From the NCBI GenBank assembly GCA_032718865.1, contig JALUTQ010000001.1, positions 1,922,001 to 1,986,000 on the forward strand: a stretch of DNA of 64,000 nt, written 5' to 3'. Of this stretch, positions 1-11,127 are shown piece after piece. The stretch is from Tilletia caries (Eukaryota > Basidiomycota > Exobasidiomycetes > Tilletiales > Tilletiaceae). The notes beneath the pieces were generated by a model. It was not told the DNA's origin. It ran no database searches and worked only from the letters and a program-made list of their open reading frames with translations. A program made the position numbers and the translations under genes. How positions within the stretch are numbered: position 1 is the stretch's first letter; each line of letters begins with the position of its first letter.

Positions 1-170
1 CTGTGCCCCGGAACGAAGTCATCGTCTCATCTTCTCACTACTGTAACGCTTGCGCCCCTCCTTCATCCCCAACTCCCGACATTTATCAATCTCTCGACCT
101 ACGACTCCTCCTTCGGTCTCCCCTTTCCGTCCGTATCTCTCACCAACTCTGACGCACTCAACTTCCCAGC

Positions 171-2378
171 ATGCGCTCTTCCCCTTTTCAAATGCTCTCG
201 AAGGCAGCAGCAGCACTCCTCTGCCTCGTCGCTTCCACTTCCGCCTTCTCGCACCCGGATCCTGCCCTGGAAAGGCGGCAGGGCCTTTCAGCCGCTACTT
301 CCGATCCTTTGGGAACCATCCAGGTCAATAGCCCAGTCCGCCCGCTCCCTACGTGCGCATCAGCTGATATCGAATGGCAGTGGACTGGCGACCTCTCCGT
401 CTCCAATACGGTCGCAATCTACATTCAGAATCTCGCCGAGTACAGCTTCTCGCGCCGAGACATTGGCGGTGGTGGTTCAGCAGCCCGCTCGTCTCGCATG
501 CACAAGGTCCGTCGCGGACCCGGCGGCGATACGGCATCGTCTTCGCTCCACATGCTCCATGCTCGCGCAGGCAGTCGGCTCCTTGCGCAGGACATCAGTG
601 TTGTCGATCAGAACTGGGTTTGGCCCAGCGTCGATGTTAAACCGGGCCTGTACCGCTTCTATATCGTTCTCCAGGGAACAACTCAGCAGGCAACCTTTGG
701 CAGCACCTCCGCCTTCTCCATCTTGCCCGGTTCAGACACTACCTGTTTGGGTGGAAATCCCGCCGAGACAACTACCACCGCCGATCCGACATGGGCCTTG
801 GCTCCTGTCGCCTCGTCAACTACATCATCACCCACAGTCGTATCGACGCCATCGCAGTCAGCTGCAGTCAGTTCGACTCCCTCCGTTGCTGCGACCACCA
901 CCACCGCATCGACGCCCGTCGTCGCACCTGCCACAACCAGCAATGGCTCGACCGCAAATTCCACCTTATCCGGCAACAGCTCATCATCTCAGCCCGCATC
1001 TGGCCTCCACGGTCCCATCATTGCGGCCGTCATTATCCTTCCTCTGTTAGCCGTGGTCGCCCTCGCAATGGGTGCGGTGCACATCCTTAGGAAACGCCAA
1101 GAAGAGAGCTCTTCGCCTTACATTCGTAGTGTCCCCTCCTCGGACGCTCTCGCAGGCTCAGGTGCTGGAGGAGCGGGTGCTTGGGCCGGACGCTTCCTGA
1201 CCAGATCCGCAAGTCGGGGCATGGACACGGATGTCGCGGAGGTACATGCAGAGAAACGCGAGGACAACCGAGACAGTGTCGCCTCGGACGTCTATGGAGG
1301 GATGGGACAGGTTGAGCACCAGCGTACACCTTCGCACGACTCCATGGGACTCGGTCGTCCCAGCATGGCCGAAGTATGCCTCGACGATTCGCCCTATCTC
1401 CACTGCCAGTCGGTCTCGCCGGGACCCACGATGTCAGCCTCGGGCCGACCGAGCATGGCTTCTCTCCGCAGCATGCCCATGTCCTCGCCTATGCCTCTGA
1501 TCATTGAGGACCGTCCCACGGGCCGCAGCTACGACCTGTCGCGCGGTACGGCAGCAACAACCCCGCAAGCCGTGTTCTCTCCCACAGAAAGCGAACAGGC
1601 CTTTTCCACTGGCGGTTGGACGCAGTATGCAAATGTGGGCACGGTCGATGTCGAGGGTGCCCATGCCCTGAGCAAAGATGAGGTCGACGTTATCGGTAGC
1701 ACTCCTTCTTTCGCCAGTCAGCAACAACAGCCCCCTCTCACCCGTGCCCTGCCAATTCCAACCCATCTCGAGACCATCCCTGGCTCCAAGGGTAGCAAAG
1801 GCACCGAAACCGAGGGAACGGCGGACCAGCTCCCACAAACCCTCCTCACCGAGCTCAACAGCGAACCAAGCCCAGAGATGCCGTACCCAGACACGCCTCG
1901 GCCGTATGACACCATGAGGCATGTCGACGAAGGCGCCTCCCACCCTCCCCGCAGTGCGTCGAGCATGGCTAGCAGGAACATCGGCGGAGGAAGCGGTGCA
2001 TATGCGACTGTCCAACGATCAGCCTCGAACGGGAGCACATTCAGCGTCCGACGGAAGCCTGTTCCCACGACACCCCTGACCGACTCGGCCACTGCGACCA
2101 ACGGCCCATTCTCGGATGTGAACGCCATCAGCAGCAGCCCGACTTCATCGTCGACGGAGTTCCCATCTCCAGCGGCGGGAGCGCAGCGCCCTCGGACGCC
2201 GAAGAAGGACGAGTTCCCGGAGACGCCTAACCCCGCTGCTGATGAGGAGGAGCAGGAGGAGTCCATTGCGGCCCCAAATGCGGACGCGGATGCGGACGCC
2301 GATGAGATCATGGGCAAGAAGCAGTATCAGCTCAGCGTAGACCTCAGCATGGACCCGCTTCGGTTTAGCGGGTTCTGA
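171..2378 (+). CDS. Secreted-type single-pass membrane protein with Ser/Thr-rich stalk
   Basis: Intronless 735-residue protein. Residues 1-25 form a signal peptide (hydrophobic ALLCLVASTSA). The ectodomain (about 50-195) has the feel of the Kre9/Knh1-like Ser/Thr-rich cell-wall family: an opening WQWTGDLSVSNTVAIYI strand and a later PGLYRFYIVLQGT strand, with Cys residues near both ends. A Ser/Thr-rich, probably O-glycosylated stalk (about 200-275) leads to one transmembrane helix (about 281-305, IIAAVIILPLLAVVALAMGAV) followed by HILRKRQ, a typical stop-transfer. The remaining 430 residues are a low-complexity cytoplasmic tail rich in Ser, Pro and acidic residues, ending with an Asp/Ala repeat. 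The layout suggests a cell-wall or plasma-membrane sensor-like protein, but no catalytic motif is visible and the role is inferred. A second in-frame ATG at 192 would still give a signal peptide. Confidence 0.75.
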   Translation: MRSSPFQMLSKAAAALLCLVASTSAFSHPDPALERRQGLSAATSDPLGTIQVNSPVRPLPTCASADIEWQWTGDLSVSNTVAIYIQNLAEYSFSRRDIGGGGSAARSSRMHKVRRGPGGDTASSSLHMLHARAGSRLLAQDISVVDQNWVWPSVDVKPGLYRFYIVLQGTTQQATFGSTSAFSILPGSDTTCLGGNPAETTTTADPTWALAPVASSTTSSPTVVSTPSQSAAVSSTPSVAATTTTASTPVVAPATTSNGSTANSTLSGNSSSSQPASGLHGPIIAAVIILPLLAVVALAMGAVHILRKRQEESSSPYIRSVPSSDALAGSGAGGAGAWAGRFLTRSASRGMDTDVAEVHAEKREDNRDSVASDVYGGMGQVEHQRTPSHDSMGLGRPSMAEVCLDDSPYLHCQSVSPGPTMSASGRPSMASLRSMPMSSPMPLIIEDRPTGRSYDLSRGTAATTPQAVFSPTESEQAFSTGGWTQYANVGTVDVEGAHALSKDEVDVIGSTPSFASQQQQPPLTRALPIPTHLETIPGSKGSKGTETEGTADQLPQTLLTELNSEPSPEMPYPDTPRPYDTMRHVDEGASHPPRSASSMASRNIGGGSGAYATVQRSASNGSTFSVRRKPVPTTPLTDSATATNGPFSDVNAISSSPTSSSTEFPSPAAGAQRPRTPKKDEFPETPNPAADEEEQEESIAAPNADADADADEIMGKKQYQLSVDLSMDPLRFSGF

Positions 2379-2998
2379 GGGGTGAGATGGGCGAACGCCA
2401 AAATCTCGCACATCTCATTCCATCCCCCGACCTTCGTTCTGCTTGCAACGCGTCCTTGACGGCCGTTTGTACGGACAGGTTTCCGAAACGCAGAATGGAA
2501 CCCCTGGGGTCTTCTCGCTCAAGCATCGCCTCTGCTTTCTTCTTATGGCAGCAAGTCACCTCCCATCTCTCTCGCACGGGCTGGTCTCCCCTTCATCCTT
2601 CATCTTTTCTTCTCTGTTCGAGGGTTTCAATCACGGGGACGGGTCCTTCCTCGTTCGCTTTTGAGCCGTGCTCAAGCGTCGGAGGAAGCAGCTGATTTCA
2701 AAGGCATCTGGCTCATGCCTCTACATCAGCAAGACGGTTCTCTCCACATGCCTCGGCAGGCATTCCAATCGCTCACTTCGTTTCATCCCTCGCGCTGTGC
2801 CAACTATCCCCTGTGCCTGTATCCTCGATGAAATCATATCCAACACTCTCTTTATTGGTCCAGCTGACTTGTTCCCAAGGCAGTACTTCCGAAAGGAATC
2901 TGACGTCCCTGTGCTTGACTCTACATATCTGCATTGCTCCGAACGGCACCGCGACTGGACAAGTGCCCTCAGTACCTAGAGGGCTCACAGTCAGCTTT

Positions 2999-4817
2999 TC
3001 ACTTGCGCGAGTCCGACCGGCTGTCCTTGCCCGGCCGATTTCCTCCCCGTCCACCGCCCCGCGAACCGCCCCTCGAACCACCCCTGGAGCCACCCCTGGA
3101 GCCACCCCTCGAAGCTCCGCCAAATCCTCCCCGTGCCCCACCACGACCCCGACCCGCGGCTCCTCGCCCACCTCCTCCGCCTCCACGTCCACCTCGTCCG
3201 CCTCGCGCACCTCCACGGCCCCGGCCCCGGCCACCTCGTCCACCATCACCACTGCCATACAGATCAGCCGAGCTCTCCGCCGTGTTCTCTTTGGCATGAC
3301 GTTTCTTGCCGCCATAGCCGAACTTGTCGTCGCGGGCCGGACGGGGCATCTTGGCCCTGCCGGCGGCGTTTCCTCGTGAGCTGGCGCCGGAGCTGGTGCG
3401 GGCCTTCTTGTTGGGGCCACCCGGGTTTTCAATAGCTTCCTCGAGACGGACGTCGAAGTCGTCGTTGCCGGCAAAGGCTGACTGGCCAGCGCCACCGGAA
3501 CCGTCTTCTTCGAGACCAGAGTGCTCTGTTAGAGAGTCAGAAGAATTGTGAGTACCCTTGCCGGAAGTAAGTGCCTAGGGTGGATACGGGAAAAGCTCAT
3601 TCAACACTCACTGCGCTTCAAGCCCTTGATCTTCTCCTTCATCTGCCGCTTAGACCGCTGACGCTCAAGCAGCTTTTCAACCTGAACTTTCTTGCCGAAC
3701 TTCTTGAGCTCACGCTGCCGCTTCGCGTCTTCGCTCGCCTTGATACCCGCGCGCTCGTCCAGGAGACGCTGGCGGACGCGTTCCATATGGACGTCCGTCT
3801 TAACCATCTCGGCAAAGTAGTCCGTTGGCCGGGAGAAGACGACTCCTGAGGCTTCGACGAGCTTTCGACCTTCGACGGCGGCGTGGAGGGCTTGTTGGTA
3901 GCTTTATACGGGAGAGATCGGCGCAAAGAGGAGAAATAGTGAGTTGAAAGGGCGGCAGAGATCGAGCCAGCTTCTATGGCTTGGACTCACAACGAGAGTT
4001 CTCTTCTGAGATCGTCGTCCTTTCCGTCCTCGCCGACTTCCTCCTCAACGCTCTTGTTCCATGCGATGCTCATCGTCTCGATCCAGGGCAATTTCCCCTT
4101 TCCTTTGCCCTTCCCGTCTGCACCACCGCTGGAAGCTGCTCCTGCTCGAACTTCCTCGAGGACGCGTCGGAGTGCTTCGGTGTTGTTTTGCTTGACCTTG
4201 TTGATGCGCATGCCGCGGATCTCTTCGGGGAGGGCAGAAGCAGTCGCACCGTCCAGGGCGTCGAGTTCAATGTCTTCCTCCTCTTCCTCTTCGGCATCCT
4301 CCTCCAGGGTCGCTTCTTCGTCCATATCTTCGTCTTCGAGGTCTTCATCATCGTCCTCCTCGTCAACATCCTCGAATTCCTCATCATCTTCCTCCTCGTC
4401 ATCGTCTCCCTCCTCCTTGTCTTCATCCTCCTCCTCGTCCTCATCGTCCGCTCCTTGACCGAGCTCCTCTAGGGCCGCCTTTGACATTTCGTCCAGACTG
4501 TCGTCGCCGAGCGCGGCTAGAAGACGCTCCATGCCCTTCCGTGAGACATCGAGACCGTCCTCCTCGTCACTGCTGCTGTCTTCGACGTCCTCAAAGCCGT
4601 CGTCATCGTCATCGTCGTCGTCTCCCTCCTGATCGAGGGCCTCGGCAGCCTTTGCTGGAGGAGCAGCGGGTGCTGCCTTGCCGTTCTTCTTCGTCGCAGC
4701 TACCGGCTTTGCGTTGGGAGCCGCCTTGGGGCTGGGCGCGGGCTTGCTGACTGCAGCCTTGCCGGCGGGAGCCTTGGCCACAGCCGCCTTTCCGTTTGCT
4801 TTGGGAGCCTTCGCCAT
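2999..4817 (-). CDS. EBP2: rRNA-processing protein EBP2 (EBNA1-binding protein 2 family)
   Basis: Three exons: 4817-3991, 3901-3612 and 3525-2999, with 89-bp and 86-bp introns that have clean GTGAGT donors. Spliced length is 547 residues. A Lys/Ala-rich N-terminus and a long Asp/Glu tract precede the conserved EBP2 core. Across the first splice the protein reads RELSFYQQALHAAVEG, the hallmark FY..AL motif of the family. The next exon gives the basic coiled segment KKFGKKVQVEKLLERQ, and the last exon DDKFGYGGKKRH, matching the KFGFGGKKR signature. EBP2 acts in the nucleolus in 60S ribosomal subunit assembly. Unusual here is a C-terminal RGG/SRGG tail of about 75 residues after the usual end of the family. 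ATG 4817 is the first ATG in frame. Confidence 0.93.
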
Positions 4818-5081
4818 TTTGGTCACGTCTCGAAATTCTTTCTGTCAGTGCTGGTCGCGTTCTTCAGCTTCAGTCGCTGGCCTCAAAAAAGTTGGAAGTC
4901 ACGAAAAAAATATCGCTCCGGTACTGCATACCGCAGCACCGGTCCAGCACCGCTCACTCTTTCCGCGGGCAAATTAAGTGGGAAACAAAGTAAAATAAAA
5001 AGGACGCAATCGATAGGTAGGGTACAGTGTAGGCATTGAGCTGAACTTGGGAGCAGGGTGGGCAGGGTCGGGAACAGAGCT

Positions 5082-5857
5082 TCAAACGGAGGTCGTTGCG
5101 CGAGCCTCAATGGGCTTTGCGACAGTGCGGCGGTAGCCTCCGTATCCGCCGCCTCCGTATCCGCCACCACCATATCCACCGCCTCCGTATCACCACCGCC
5201 GTATCCGCCGCCTCCTCCTCCGTATCCTCCTCCTCCTCCGTAGCCTCCACCGCCATATCCTCCGCCACCGTAGCCACCTCCACCGTAGCCGCCTCCACCG
5301 TAGCCACCTCCTCCATCACCTCCGCCACTGTATCCTCCTCCGCCGTAGCCACCCTGTCCACCGCCATATCCACCACCGTATCCACCCCCGTACCCGCCTT
5401 GGCCACCATAGCCTCCTTGACCGCCACCTGTGCCGCCGCCTGTACCTCCACCGCCCGTACCTCCGCCACCTGTGCCGCCACCGCCTGTTCCCGTCCCACC
5501 GCCGGATGGTGGAGGGCCTGTGGTTGTCAAGTAACAACAACTGTAGGTCAGCACTGGTCGATGAGGAGAAGTGAAGGGACGCAGGCGAACTCACCGGTGA
5601 CACAGTAGGGGCGTGTGGTAGGGCAGTGGCAGTTGGGCCGACCTGTAGGGCAGGGCAAGACGGTGACAGTGACCGTTTGTGTTTGGCGTGCTTCAACTGA
5701 GGACCGATGAGGCACAAGAGTTCAGGGTCATCTTCGATCGTACCAGCTTTTGAATGATGGGTGCAGGAAAGTGGGACTTACGAGTAGGGGTGGCTGGAAG
5801 GGCGCTGGCGAGCGCAGACAGTCCGAAGACGGCTGCGACAAGGCCTCGAATCTGCAT
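5082..5857 (-). CDS. Secreted glycine-rich (GGGY repeat) protein, frame broken near 3' end
   Basis: Exons 5857-5782, 5696-5595 and 5517 onward; the junctions read PTLEARQ and VTGPPPS. Exon 1 encodes a signal peptide (LVAAVFGLSALASA). Exon 2 carries four Cys (PCPTGRPNCHCP...PYCV). Exon 3 is an uninterrupted GGGT then GGGY/GGYGG repeat of about 100 residues. Near 5190 one G is missing from the repeat, so the annotated DNA leaves the Gly/Tyr frame and runs to a stop at 4883. With one more base the repeat would continue and end naturally at 5082 after a basic tail (YRRTVAKPIEARATTSV). A TATA-like TATAAAG lies at 5979-5985 on this strand. A structural cell-wall or matrix role is a guess from composition. 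It resembles the Gly-rich tails of the lysozyme-like proteins downstream but lacks their domain. Confidence 0.65.
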
Positions 5858-5978
5858 TGTGAGTTGAGTAAGAGTATGGACGTGCCTCTGGCAGGAGTAA
5901 TAAGTGCAGGTCGAGTCACTGGACGAAGGTGAAGGGAATAGACCGGACGGATCAGTGCAATGTTGAAGGGAAAGTCTG

Positions 5979-5985
5979 CTTTATA
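5979..5985 (-). promoter_or_regulatory. Probable TATA box of the glycine-rich protein gene
   Basis: TATAAAG on the minus strand, 122 bp upstream of the ATG at 5857. Confidence 0.4.
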
Positions 5986-5989
5986 CGAC

Positions 5990-7880
5990 TGACTGCGAAA
6001 GACAGATAACGAGGTCAGCTCCACCTGGTACTGGCAGCGCGAAGCGAGGAGGTCAGGGTCACAAACAGGCTAACGATTCATCAGGCATCAGGCATCCCGT
6101 CCAGCTCGTCCGGGCCCAAGCCCGCTTAACCTGTTCCCTACTGCGATTATCTGGAAGGCTAGGCGTAGCTTCAATAGCCAGTGATCAGCGGACAGTATGA
6201 AGAAGATAGCACGTGTGTCTGGCGTTTGCGGATGTGTTCCTCAAGCATCGAGGTGTGAGGCGTGAGGACGGGAGCTGTCGAGAGGGTGTCCTCGGGCGCA
6301 TTCAGCGTTTCAGCGTTCGGCGGGGTAAGTAGTGATCAGGAGGTGCGCTGGTTCGACCAACTCGGCTGTAAAAGGTGGACAATGAGCGGAAAGCGGAATG
6401 CGGGAAGCTTCGTGACGATTTGACGGGCGAGGCGATTTGTGGAAACGGGGAACTCTGTGGTGGTGGTGGTTTGCGAGGAAGTGTGGGAAGCTAGGCATTT
6501 CGCGGCTTCGCCCCCCTTCGCCCTGGAGGCGGGCATGATCGCATGATCTCAATAATGCTGCCCTTGTCTCGCTAACGCCGCGTTCCTTATACTTGATTGC
6601 CTGTCCACCACTTCTCGAGGATATTAGCTCTGGTGCTCAGGCATCAGGGATAGATTAGATGAAGTTAGTGGCCCTTGCGAGGCCAGCACATTTGTCCGAC
6701 TTCCGGACCATCGCCGTCAGGCGTCAGGCGTAGTTTTGAGATTCGAGGATGTGAGGCGCGAGGCGGGACGAAAAGCTGAGCTTGCTGCTTACATCCGAAC
6801 AGTAGAAGTAACGATAACTACATGACTTCCGTGTTCCGCACCGGCGACGATGGCTGTGTAGTCCATCATCGCATCATCCACTCGCAATCGACGAGAAAAA
6901 TAGACGTCGGAACCAGCGTCAATAAGCATCAAGGAACCCGCACAACCGGCGGTCCACTGTGCATAGAAGCTCCACGATGCACGATCGGACCAGCACACTT
7001 GTGCATCGTACCAGACACGGCGAGTCGGCGACATGCTATCCCGCTTCTCAAGCATCTGCGCTTCAGAAACTTTTGGTCGCGTAAGAGGAAGGAAGCTGAA
7101 GCGTTCGAGCTTCAAGCAGATTCAAACATCCTGCTGAGACGACTGGCGCTGATGTATTTTCGTACGTGTACCTCACATGTCTTCCTTCCTTCCGCTACAA
7201 GGTCGACGTTGTTCAGAGTGGGATTGACCTGCAGTCAGGCTCATCGCTCATCGCGATTCGCGAGTGAGGCGAAGCCATGATTTGTTTGTTAGCTAGTCTG
7301 TTTGCTGACTCATCAGCGACGCCACCAAGTTTAGCGGGCCAAAATTTTGGTTCGAAAAACAAATTAACGCCTGGAGTTTTGCGCGTCCAGAGGACATACA
7401 TGAACGCATGAACGCACGAACGCATGCTACCGACGTCGTTTCCACAACAGTCCCGACTTCCGTCTCCTTAGAGCCGAACTACATACAGGTCACGGCCTCT
7501 GCAGCTGCGGGTCAAGCCAGTTTCGCCTGCTTCTGTGCGCCGCATCGCCTACACTGATGAACGAACGCATCCCAAGCGAAATCGGAACGTTCATGCGTTC
7601 ATGATCGACAATTATACGCCAGTATAGGTAATGGTGCGCTCGCACAACCATGACTGGGAACCGAGGTGATGTGCAGTCACCGATTGAAGCTTGAAGATGC
7701 TGCTATGCTGCTGTTTCCTGCATTGTCCTCTCCTGCCACTCTTTGCATATCGCTTCCGTCAAACTCTTGCAGCCAGGAGGTGGAGCGTTCCTCGGGCTCT
7801 TCGCACTGCAACTACGGATTCGTTCACCGCGCGGAGTAGGACTGTAGGATGCGCAAAGCGCACTATGCTTACGGACGTGC
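5990..7880. other. Intergenic region, no gene recognised
   Basis: About 1.9 kb with only short unconvincing ORFs. It contains small direct repeats such as CATCAGGCATCAGGCAT near 6080 and several GAACGCATG words between 7405 and 7600. No conserved coding frame, tRNA or transposon terminus was found. Confidence 0.5.
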
Positions 7881-7891
7881 TGATCCAACTT

Positions 7892-7910
7892 GTCTACAGA
7901 TCGTACAAAA
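7892..7910 (+). promoter_or_regulatory. Shared promoter motif of the lysozyme-like family (copy 1)
   Basis: CAGATCGTACAAAAGGGCG, about 100 bp upstream of ATG 8011. The same block occurs before copy 2 (TATAAAAGGACG at 9991) and copy 3 (CATAAAAGGGCG near 59200). The family therefore shares its promoter as well as its coding sequence; here the TATA core is degenerate (TACAAAA). Confidence 0.45.
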
Positions 7911-8010
7911 GGGCGCCCTGTTCCCATTATTCCTTGCGATGACCTCTCTTGCTGATACAACCTCACCCTCTGACATCTGATATACCCTATTCACAAGATC
8001 CACAGATAAC

Positions 8011-9186
8011 ATGCGATACACCTCATACCTCGGTCTATTGGCCGCTCTTGCGGCCAGTGGAGCCTTTGCACTCGACTCTACTCAACAGGGCCATGCTAAC
8101 ACCGTCGTCAACACCGCTCTGAACTACGGCACCACTGCGCCTGATCAGGCTTGTGTAACTGCAGTGGCGACAGCCATTACTGAATCGGCCCTCTACAACT
8201 ATGCCAACAGCGGGGTGCCCGCCTCGCTCAACTACCCTCACGACAGGGTTGGCTCCGATCATGATTCGGTCGGTCTGTTCCAGCAACGAGTTAGCATCTA
8301 CAAGAACTTGGCTGCCGATAGTGAGTTACGGAGGAGACGCCGATTTCCATTTCAGTAGATTTGGCCACTCACGCTGCCATTACTGCTTATCTACAGTGGA
8401 TCCGGCTGGTTCCACCCGCCAATTCTTAGCTGAGATGGTCCGAATCAGCGGATGGCAGACGTGAGTCCTTTACACTTTCTATCACTCGCTCTTTTGGGCT
8501 CAACAAACCTTTCTTTTCACGATCCTTGCAGCATGGACCCCGGCACGTTGGCTCAGAAGGTTCAGAGGAGCGCCTAGTAAGTGCCATTGCGAAATCAATG
8601 CAAGGTGAGATTCACGCTGAGCGTATATAACTTCTTCCTCAGCCCCACGCGATACGCCGGCAACGTCGCCCAGGCTCGTAGCCTCTGCGGCTCCGGCAAC
8701 GGCGGTGGAGGAGGAGGAGGAGGAGGATCCTATGGCGGGGGAGGCAGCGGCGGTGGTGACGGTAGCTATTACGGTGGTGGCAGTGGTGATGGTAGCTACT
8801 ACGGTGGCGGTGGTGACGGTAGCTACTACGGCGGTGGTGGGGGATCCTACGGTGGTGGTGGAGGATCCTACGGTGGTGGTGGAGGATCCTACGGAGGTGG
8901 GGGATCCTACGGAGGTGGAGGCGGAGGTAGCGATGGAGGAGGATACTATGGTGGGGGCGGGGGTGATGGTGGAGGAGGATACTACGGAGGCGGCGGTGAC
9001 GGAGGCGGTGGGTACTATGGTGGCGGCGGCGACGGGGGTGGTGGGTACTACGGAGGCGGTGGCGGAGGTTACTCTGGTGAGTGTCAGCTGTCACATTCGA
9101 GTTCTTCACCGGTTTGCAAGGTCTGATCACTTCTCACTTTTTCAGGCTACCGACGCAACATTCGCATGCAGCGCGAGGAAGTTTGA
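8011..9186 (+). CDS. Secreted lysozyme-like (actinobacterial SLT-type) protein with Gly-rich tail, copy 1
   Basis: Five exons: 8011-8320, 8397-8460, 8532-8576, 8643-9076 and 9146-9186, giving 297 residues. Residues 1-21 are a signal peptide. Residues 25-155 form a domain that, from memory, matches a lysozyme/lytic-transglycosylase-like domain common in actinobacterial secreted proteins. It reads AITESALYN (Glu in the expected catalytic place), DRVGSDHDSVGLFQQR, then STRQFLAEMVRISGWQ, and finally QKVQRSAYPTRY; bacterial homologues read ES...DSLGLFQQRPSQGWG...QAVQRSAFP.RY. Next comes a 115-residue Gly-rich tract (GGGSYGGG, GGGYYGGG) and a basic end, YRRNIRMQREEV. All introns interrupt the domain or its junctions, so the gene is a settled eukaryotic gene. 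It probably acts outside the cell; whether it cleaves peptidoglycan is untested. It is the most intact of the three family members. Confidence 0.82.
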
Positions 9187-9990
9187 TCCACGCCGCTGTG
9201 CTGGTTGTCTACCATATCTATACTTACGAATGATCTCCTGTACTACACATGTACATCTACTTGCGTCTTGCCACGATATTTGCGGATCTCGACGTCGGGG
9301 GGCCACCTGTTCCATCAAAGGTGTGAGTAAGCGGCCCACAGAACAAGGTCGATACATATGGACAGTAGCCCGCTCACGCCTGTCATTTCCCTTGCCAGAA
9401 CAGTGACGGAGACATTCTGCAGACGTGTCGTGGCGTTGGTCCAGAATTCGGAAGTCCGATGGGACCAAGCGGTGGGGGGGTGGGACGTATGTATATGAGG
9501 CGGTGAGGCGCACACGTTGGAGAAAGCAGGGCCGTGCTCGAGCATTCTCATTCAGACCCAGCTTTCGACGATCTCGACTGGCCTATCCACCACGACGCTT
9601 TGTCTCCTATCGACCACAATTCGCCGCCGAAGGCTCTGGAGACTGGACTTCACGGTGCTTCTGATGATCTCATCCAGTGCTGATCTGCGTGCCGAGCGCT
9701 CATTGACCCTCATAACAAGCTTCCATCTTTGGCTCGGGTGGGTTCGCCTGGCCCTCGGGCCCCGACTCGTCAGCTAACTCACTCTCCTCCATTCTGCTTC
9801 TGAGCTTCACAGATTCCATCAGTCCCTGCTTTGGGAACGCTACGCTCGCTTTGTCCGCCATGCTTTAGCAGAATGCACACAGGGGTACGAAGTATGGACC
9901 TCTGCGATCATCGCGCGAAAAGGTGGGGGAAGCAAGCGCATCATCCATTACTGACATTCGTTTTGGCCTCTTCCATTTGCAGATGCACAG

Positions 9991-9998
9991 TATAAAAG
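9991..9998 (+). promoter_or_regulatory. TATA box of lysozyme-like copy 2
   Basis: TATAAAAG, 89 bp upstream of ATG 10080, followed by GACGAACTGTTCTGGGATTC, which is repeated almost exactly before copy 3. Confidence 0.6.
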
Positions 9999-10079
9999 GA
10001 CGAACTGTTCTGGGATTCTTCCTTTCTTCCGCTGACCTCTACTTTCATCCGCTTCCCCTCTTCTTCCCCTTTCCACAAG

Positions 10080-11127
10080 ATGAGGCTCACGTCCCACCTT
10101 GTTCTGCTGGCCGCTCTTGCTGGGGCCTCTGCACTCGATACCACTCAACATGCCAACACTACTGTCAAAGATGCCGCCAAAGCCCCCGTCAAAGCTACCG
10201 CCGACCCCACTAAAAACACCATTTCGAGATACAGCCTCGACTCGGTCCAACAGGGACACGCCAATACCATCGCATATACTGCTCTGAACTACGGCTCCTC
10301 CTATGCGTCTCATCACGCCTGTGTCACTGCACTCACAGCGGCCATTGGGGCATCGTCCCTCTATGTTTACGCCAACGCCCGGGTGCCGCTCTCGTTCATA
10401 TACTCTTACGATGGTGTTGTGGTCACCGATATCGATGCGGTCGGTCTGTATTTGCAGCAGGTGTCCATCTACCCTAATGTCGGTGCCGATAGTGAGTTCC
10501 CGGAGCAATAGCTGTCTTCTTTCACGGCACCTTCAGTCGCTCACGCTGTTTTTACTCTGGTCCGCAGTGAATCCCACTGTTTCCACCCGCCAATTCCTGG
10601 ACAAGATGGTCAGCATCAAAGGATGGCAGAAGTGAGTCCTTTGCACAATCATGTTGCCTTATCTTCTGGCTCAACTCGTGCCGATTCGTTGCATCGCTTA
10701 CAGCATGGACCCCGCCACACTCGCCCAGAAGGTCCAGAAGAGCGCTTCGTGAGTTCAACGCTAGGGACGTTCACCTGCCACCTTGTACTGAGCAGCAATA
10801 ATTCTCTCTTGTTCAGCTCTGCACGTTACGCCGGTCACGTTGGCCAGGCTCACAGTCTCTGCGATCGCGGCAGAGGCGGTGGTGGTGGCGGCGGCGGATA
10901 CTATGGTGGTGGAGGAGGGGAAGGGGATGGCGATGGCGATGGAGGATACCACGGTGGTGGTGGAGGGGGAGGCGGATGGGGATGGGGAGGCGGTGGTGAC
11001 GGAGGATGTTCTTCTTATTGTAAGATCAGCCGTCACGCTCAACATACCTTTGGGCTTATCGAAGGCTGACCCCGTCTCCTATTCAGTTTGTCGACGCAAC
11101 ACTCGCATCCAGCGCGAGGAAGTTTGA
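10080..11127 (+). CDS. Secreted lysozyme-like protein with Gly-rich tail, copy 2 (probable catalytic Glu lost)
   Basis: Exons 10080-10491, 10568-10631, 10704-10748, 10817-11019 and 11087-11127, 254 residues, with splice positions identical to copy 1. A signal peptide is followed by a spacer of about 28 residues (AKAPVKATADPTKN) absent from copy 1, then the lysozyme-like domain. Two landmark motifs have decayed: AITES of copy 1 is AIGAS, so the candidate catalytic Glu is gone, and DSVGLFQQR is DAVGLYLQQ. The second half (STRQFLDKMVSIKGWQ, LAQKVQKSA) and the C-terminus (CRRNTRIQREEV) remain close to copy 1. The Gly tail is shorter (GGGYYGGG, WGWGGGG). The open frame and intact splice sites argue for a living gene that has lost enzymatic but perhaps kept binding function. 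It is part of duplication block A, followed by GST A. Confidence 0.8.

Noticed and set aside
44..53. TGTAACGCTT near the window start equals the first bases of the GST A insertion
   Set aside because: A ten-base match is expected by chance at this scale, and no end or target duplication follows.
463..2317. Long open frames on both strands inside the first gene and inside other GC-rich genes
   Set aside because: They follow from GC-rich codon use; they show no domains, while the chosen frames have signal peptides, motifs or family signatures.
8639..9130. Antisense His/Arg-rich frames opposite the Gly-rich tails
   Set aside because: They mirror the GGN repeats and carry no independent signal.
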